From Ancistrus triradiatus (Eukaryota; Chordata; Actinopteri; Siluriformes; Loricariidae), in NCBI GenBank assembly GCA_025084515.1, contig JAJAGP010000966.1:62001-126000 (forward strand): a DNA stretch of 64,000 nt, read 5' to 3'. Below, piece after piece: positions 59,505 through 64,000 of this stretch (within the stretch, counting starts at the first letter, position 1; each line of letters opens with the position of its first letter). The notes beneath the pieces were generated by a model, which saw nothing but the letters and a program-made list of their open reading frames with translations, was not told where the DNA came from and did not search any database. Both the position numbers and the translations under genes were made by a program.

Positions 59505-60850
59505 TATTCATTTAAGATGACATTTAACAGCTGCGTTTGTTCGAAAATTATATTTTTAAAAATTATTTTTATAGGAATAGTATATTCTCTAGGAATTTTC
59601 ATTATTTTAAGAATTGATTTTAGAGCTATTATATTTCAAAAGTTAGATTTAAAATTATTTTTTACAGGAATATTTTTATGTATATAGTCTGGGATTTTTA
59701 TTAATTTAAGAAGATTTTTAGAGCTATGTATAGTTCTAAAGGTTGATTAAAATTGTTTACAGAAATAGTATATTTGTCTAGTATTTTTATAATTTAAGAC
59801 TAATTTTTAGAGCTATGTATATTTCCTAAAATTAAATTTTTTTCCATTATATTTATAATAACAGTATATTGTCTGGATTTTTTATTAATTTAAGACTGTT
59901 TTAGAGCTATGTTATTTTAAAGTTAGATTTAAAAATATTTTTTTTACAAAATAGTATATTTTCTGGGTATTTTTATTAATTTAGATGTTTAGAGCTATGT
60001 ATATTTCTAAAGTTTAGATTAAATATTTTTTACAGGAATAGTATATAGTCCTGGGATTTTTATTCTTTAAGAATGATTTTAGAGCTATGTATATTTCTAA
60101 AGTTAGATTTAAAATATTTTTTTAAGAATAGTAATATTGTCTAGGATTTTTATTATTTAAGAATATTTTTAATAGCTTGTATATTTTCTAAAGTTAGAGT
60201 TAAATATTTTTTACAGAATAGTATATGTCTAGGCTTGTTTATTCATATAAAATGATTTTTAGAGCTACATATATTTCGAGTGTGATTAAAAATGGTGTTT
60301 ACAGAACTAGTATCTTGTCCTAGGATTTTTTTATTATTTAAGAATGATTTTTAGAGCTATGTATATTTCTAAAATTATTTTTAAAATTATATTTTATAAG
60401 AACAGTATATAGTCTGGGATTTTTATTAATTTAAGAATGTTTTAGAGCTATGTATATTTCTAAAGTTCTATTAAAAATTTTATTTTTACAGGAATACACT
60501 TACAGGAACACTTAGGGAGTTTTTCCTTGCCACTGTCGCCCTAGGCTTGCTCAATTTGAGATTGAACGTAAATATTAGGACATAATCTAAAATGGTAAAG
60601 TTGCTTTGAGAAAATGCATTGTAAAAAGCACTATATAAGTAAACCTGACTTGACTTGACTTGAATAGTCAGGGATTTTTATTAATTTAAGAATGATTATT
60701 AGAGCTACATACATTTCTAAAGTATTTTTGACATTTTTAAGTTGTATTTAAAAAATGTTTTACAGAAATAGTAATAGCCTATTAATTTAAGGATGCTTTT
60801 TACAGCTACATATACTTCTAAATACTTCTAAAATATATATATATATATAT
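59505..60850 (+). repeat. AT-rich minisatellite, unit about 93 bp, about 13 copies
   Basis: The word TTTAGAGCTATGTATATTTC or a close variant recurs near 59620, 59716, 59806, 59890, 59987, 60071, 60165, 60258, 60351 and 60441, then near 60698 and 60801. Steps are 84-97 bp. Each unit also carries TTTTACAGGAATAGTATAT and GGATTTTTATTAATTTAAG. Confidence 0.85.
60503..60663 (+). repeat. dispersed SINE/LINE-tail repeat, copy 5, inside the minisatellite
   Basis: GGGAGTTTTTCCTTGCCACT to GACTTGACTTGACTTGA lies between two minisatellite units. It lengthens one step from about 90 to 257 bp. A GAATA on each side may be the target duplication. Confidence 0.75.
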
Positions 60851-61449
60851 ATATTTTTACAGGAGATGCTACACAAATCAGTACCGCGTTACCCACCTGG
60901 CACCTGGTTATATGAACTGAAATGTAAGGGTTTTCAAAAAGCACCGTGTGTGTTTGGGTGTATTTTAGCGTGTGTGTGCCTAGAGCAGAACGAGAGCCTC
61001 CGCATTAATGCCCACTTTTGTCTGCGGTTGCATATGGTCGTGTAAACACAGCCCCAGACACTGTTCTTCCACTTAACCCCCACCCTTATCATCACCAACA
61101 CCATCAGGCCGTCCCTCCGTCTCTCTAGACGCTAGTGCTACTTGTGCAAGCGCAGCAGTTTCGGTGCAGTTTGAGTGCTTGAGCAGATCCACACACATAA
61201 AACACATAAATGTTTAACAGAGACACAGAGAGAGAGAGGACAGGGAGAGAGGACAGTCCCTGTCATCCTGAGAGGGCACTGAAAGGGCTGAGGGGCGACG
61301 CATGGGCCATCCTGAAGCAAAATAAGGGTCCTGAATAATTTGTGGTCATCTTACACAAAAGGTGCTTCGAAAGGCCTTTCAAGGCGGGTGATTTGGTCAT
61401 TCTTGGCAACGTCAATAAATAACGCATGCGTTATTGTTTTAAAACATGG

Positions 61450-61500
61450 CGTGAGTGTGTGTGTGTGTGTGTGTGGGTGTGGGTGTGTGTGGGTGGGTGG
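61450..61500. repeat. (GT)n-like G/T-rich tract
   Basis: GTGTGT then GTGGGTGT and GGTGGGTGG. Confidence 0.8.
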
Positions 61501-62134
61501 ATTTTGGGGGACATCAGCTGGTCCCTTAATGTCTGATACTTGGGTCTGGGCCTTTGTCAGGGCCTCGAGTGTTATTGTATTTCGGTGTGTGTCAGAGCGT
61601 GCGTGCCTTTGTGGCTCTGTCAGGGTGTGTGTGTCTTGGGCACAATAGTGGTAATTATGTCAGTCCAGGGGGTGTGAGTAGGAGGGGCAGCAGTCAAACA
61701 ATAATAGAATCACAAGCCTTTGTGTATGTAAAGCAGGGGGCAGGGTAGTGTCAGCTGTTATTGAGTGCTTATCCCCCTAACGGACCGGAGAACACGCCGA
61801 AAAACACGCGGGCTCCGTGTAGAGCGCCGGGACTCGCATCGATATCACTGCACAATGCCGAGAAATTACTCAGCGTCTCGTCTTGCACACGCCGTCTCTC
61901 ATTTTCCTTTTCATACACAATGGTTGTGCGTTGGCAGCGCTGATAAAACGCCTCGTGTTACACCGCGCTCAAATTCGACTGCGTATCCGCGTAACCGGAA
62001 CCACAACAGCTCCTTAGACGAGCTCCCATTAAAGCATCCAGCCTGCGCAAGAGCTCTTTGGATGTCAGAGCGTGTTCTTACTGCAAAAGTCTAGCCCCAT
62101 TAGACGAGGCACTTGCGTGTTTAAGCTGGTAGCA

Positions 62135-62735
62135 AGCAGAGGCTCCCCATAAGGAATAATGTAGACTGAATGAATATTTATTTGTTCAGAACCCCCAAAA
62201 AATCCCCTGTATAGGCATTATGCGTTAATGGAGTTGTATTGTACAGGGGCTCCCTGATTTATCCATCGTAAGTTAAACGGATCATACCGATGAGTTTAAT
62301 ATAATTACACTTTACCACTTACAGTATACTACAGTTGGAGAAAATCATTAACACAAAGCTTATTTTATAATAGTGTTGAAAAATCTCGTCATTCAGTGAG
62401 TCATGGATTGAAGGGGAAAAGTAAAAGCAAAACACTTACTCTACTGGTGAACTCAGGGCGCTGGCATAGCTGCTAAGCTAACAGCAGACTGTTTTTCCTT
62501 TTGGTTCCCTTTCGGTTGGCTCCTAGACTAATCTTTTAGGACGCATGATGATTCGAAGAATACAGCACTGTAGATGTAACAGTAAAGATAAACACGATAA
62601 GTACAGCGCTGAGAAACAGCTAATGGGAATCTGAATCACTGAATCACTGTATAGTGAATCATGAATCGTGAGTCACGCAGCTTGACTCGTACAAGTTTAA
62701 GCAAGTGTGCTGAGAACCGAGAAAAAAACGAGAAC
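62135..62735 (+). repeat. CAGTGGTACCTCGG family, degenerate copy
   Basis: CCCCATAAGGAATAATGTAG, AGGGGCTCCCTGATTTATCC, AAAGCAAAACACTTACTCTA and AATCTGAATCACTGAATC in the same order as 53255-54018. The end GAGAACCAACAGTGG is damaged. Confidence 0.7.
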
Positions 62736-62744
62736 CAACAGTGG

Positions 62745-63155
62745 AGCTACAGGAAATCCACGTCACAATTGTGGCGGATAGACGAAACTGACAAACATGG
62801 TGTGTTTTCAGGGCTCGTGAATAAAAATCGCTTCACTTCCAGGCAAGAATTGCTTCTAGAAGTCGACGCAGGTCCTTCAAAACCAATTTCTGAAAGAACA
62901 CTGCGCATGGAACTGCATATGCTCACTTCTTCTCACAAAGTTGCCCGGTTCTCCTTGAACAGGAACTGGAAGCTCAGAACGCTCCAGAAATTTACTGTAG
63001 TGTTTCGTTTTCTGTGCAGACCTGTCATGAACAAACAATTTTAAACATTATGCCCATTAATTGCTCAGCAAAAACATTCATCAGCATTTCACTGCGGGAT
63101 GGTTTGACTTTATGCACCTGCTAAAGTGTCCACATAATTTTGGTCATGTAATGTT
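62745..63155 (+). pseudogene. Tc1-like transposase fragment with right end
   Basis: One frame at about 62800-62990 reads LVNKNRFTSRQELLLEV, then P-I-S-E-R-T-L-R and a K-L-R, resembling the second helix-turn-helix part of a Tc1 transposase. GTCCACATAATTTTGGTCAT follows as a terminal-type sequence. No catalytic core is present. Confidence 0.6.
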
Positions 63156-63157
63156 CT

Positions 63158-63214
63158 GAGTCTCTCTCTCTCTCTCTCTCTCTCACTCTCTCTCTCTCTC
63201 TCACTCTCTCTCTC
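63158..63214. repeat. (TC)n microsatellite
   Basis: TC units with CACTC interruptions. Confidence 0.9.
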
Positions 63215-63431
63215 CGTGTTCCTGCATGGCAAATAACTGTTTTACGCTTCCGGCTCTGTCTTGTCATAAATAATCCGCTTTCCTTAAGTGCTGCGTTGGG
63301 GTTTCAGTCGTTCTCTCTCTCCGTGTCTTTTTTTCTGTCTTTTCTTAAATTGAGAGTAAATGGACAAGAGAGAGGAAAACAGAGAAAATCACTTACGCTC
63401 ATTGTTGCAGCACGCCATCACCCTGTGGATG

Positions 63432-63433
<2 letters not shown>

Positions 63434-63463
<30 letters not shown>
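63434..63463. repeat. (GT)n microsatellite
   Basis: About 15 GT units. Confidence 0.95.
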
Positions 63464-63465
<2 letters not shown>

Positions 63466-63714
63466 TGTGTATTCTGCTGTCCTCTGTTGTACAACTGTTT
63501 GCAGAATGATGTACACAGAACCTGTGGAACCCGTGCTGAAATTGTTAATGATGATGGTGTGGTGATACGAGGGCTCTCCTCAGGATTCACCTGCCCGTGA
63601 CCAACAAGGAAGCAAAAGTATATAAAACAAACATTAGGAACTAAAGAGATCTTGCTTCTAGAACTATCCAACAACAATATAGAACTAATGTAGAACTGAT
63701 ATAGAACTATATTA

Positions 63715-64000
63715 CAGTGGGGCAGACAAAAGTATTTAGTCAGCCCTGATTGTGCAAGTTCTCCTACTTAGAAAAGTGAAGAGGTCTGTAATTTTCATCA
63801 TAGGTTACACTTCAACTATGAGAGACAAATGAGGGGAACAAATCCAGGAATCCCTTGTAGGTTTTTAAAGACTTTAACTGTAAATTATGGTGGGAAAATA
63901 AGTATTTGGGTCCCCACAAACAAGCAGATTTCTGGCTCTCACAGACCTGTAAAAATTCTTCTTTAAGAAGCTCTTCTGCCTCCACTCGTTACCTGTATTA
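63715..64000. mobile_element. Tc1-like transposon, cut by the window edge
   Basis: TA then CAGTGGGGCAGACAAAAGTA starts another member of the family at 23561-24707. Its internal order matches the reverse complement of that copy, so it lies in the opposite orientation. It continues past the window. Confidence 0.8.

Larger units (their letters stand above)
44319..64000 (+). other. dscaml1 intron 3 (at least 19.7 kb, open at right edge)
   Basis: The next exon should complete the second Ig domain with its second Cys. I found no match, so the intron seems to run to the edge. It contains the TIR array, Tc1 fragments, MITEs, tetranucleotide and AT-rich arrays and some unique GC-richer islands. Nothing is recognised in about 46.9-47.7, 47.9-48.7, 49.3-49.9, 56.2-58.7 and 61.0-62.1 kb. 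Confidence 0.65.

Overview
This is a eukaryotic, vertebrate window, almost certainly from a ray-finned (teleost) fish. Genes are split by GT-AG introns, and the gaps are full of Tc1/mariner transposons, MITEs, tRNA-derived SINEs of fish type and long dinucleotide microsatellites. The repeat mix would suit an ostariophysan (catfish- or characin-like) fish, but that is inference only. There are no operons, CRISPR arrays or prokaryotic features.

Three protein genes can be read, all on the + strand. (1) fxyd6 has seven coding exons from 3536 to 10430 that join into a complete 95-residue single-pass FXYD regulator of Na,K-ATPase. (2) fxyd2 (FXYD2-like) has five coding exons from 13938 to 16525 giving 60 residues, preceded by a likely TATA promoter and non-coding first exon near 13027-13125 and followed by polyadenylation signals at 16584-16598. 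(3) dscaml1 is represented by its first three coding exons: 26598-26640 (signal peptide), 39169-39489 (first Ig domain) and 44172-44318 (start of the second Ig domain). The gene runs off the right edge, so 26.6 kb to 64 kb is the 5' part of a very large neuronal cell-adhesion gene. The order and orientation fxyd6-fxyd2-dscaml1 match the human 11q23.3 neighbourhood, which supports all three names.

Layout: 1-3.5 kb is 5' flank or non-coding 5' region of fxyd6 with nested MITEs. 3.5-10.4 kb is fxyd6. 10.4-13.0 kb is its likely 3' UTR and spacer with a hAT-like MITE. 13.0-16.6 kb is fxyd2. 16.6-26.0 kb is intergenic, with SINEs, a SINE nested in a DNA transposon and a Tc1 element nested in a long inverted repeat. 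26.0-26.6 kb is a CpG-rich dscaml1 promoter. 26.6-39.2 kb, 39.5-44.2 kb and 44.3-64 kb are dscaml1 introns 1, 2 and 3. These introns hold decayed Tc1 transposases, a tandem array of TIR elements (45.1-46.8 kb), a GATG/GATA array (55.6-56.1 kb) and an AT-rich minisatellite of about 93 bp (59.5-60.8 kb).

Functionally, the two FXYD genes encode small membrane subunits that tune Na,K-ATPase. Dscaml1 is an unrelated homophilic adhesion molecule for neuronal wiring, linked only by old synteny. No novel multigene system was found. The observations most worth checking are the divergent membrane residues of the FXYD2-like protein, an upstream ORF overlapping the dscaml1 start, and several nested or tandem repeat structures.
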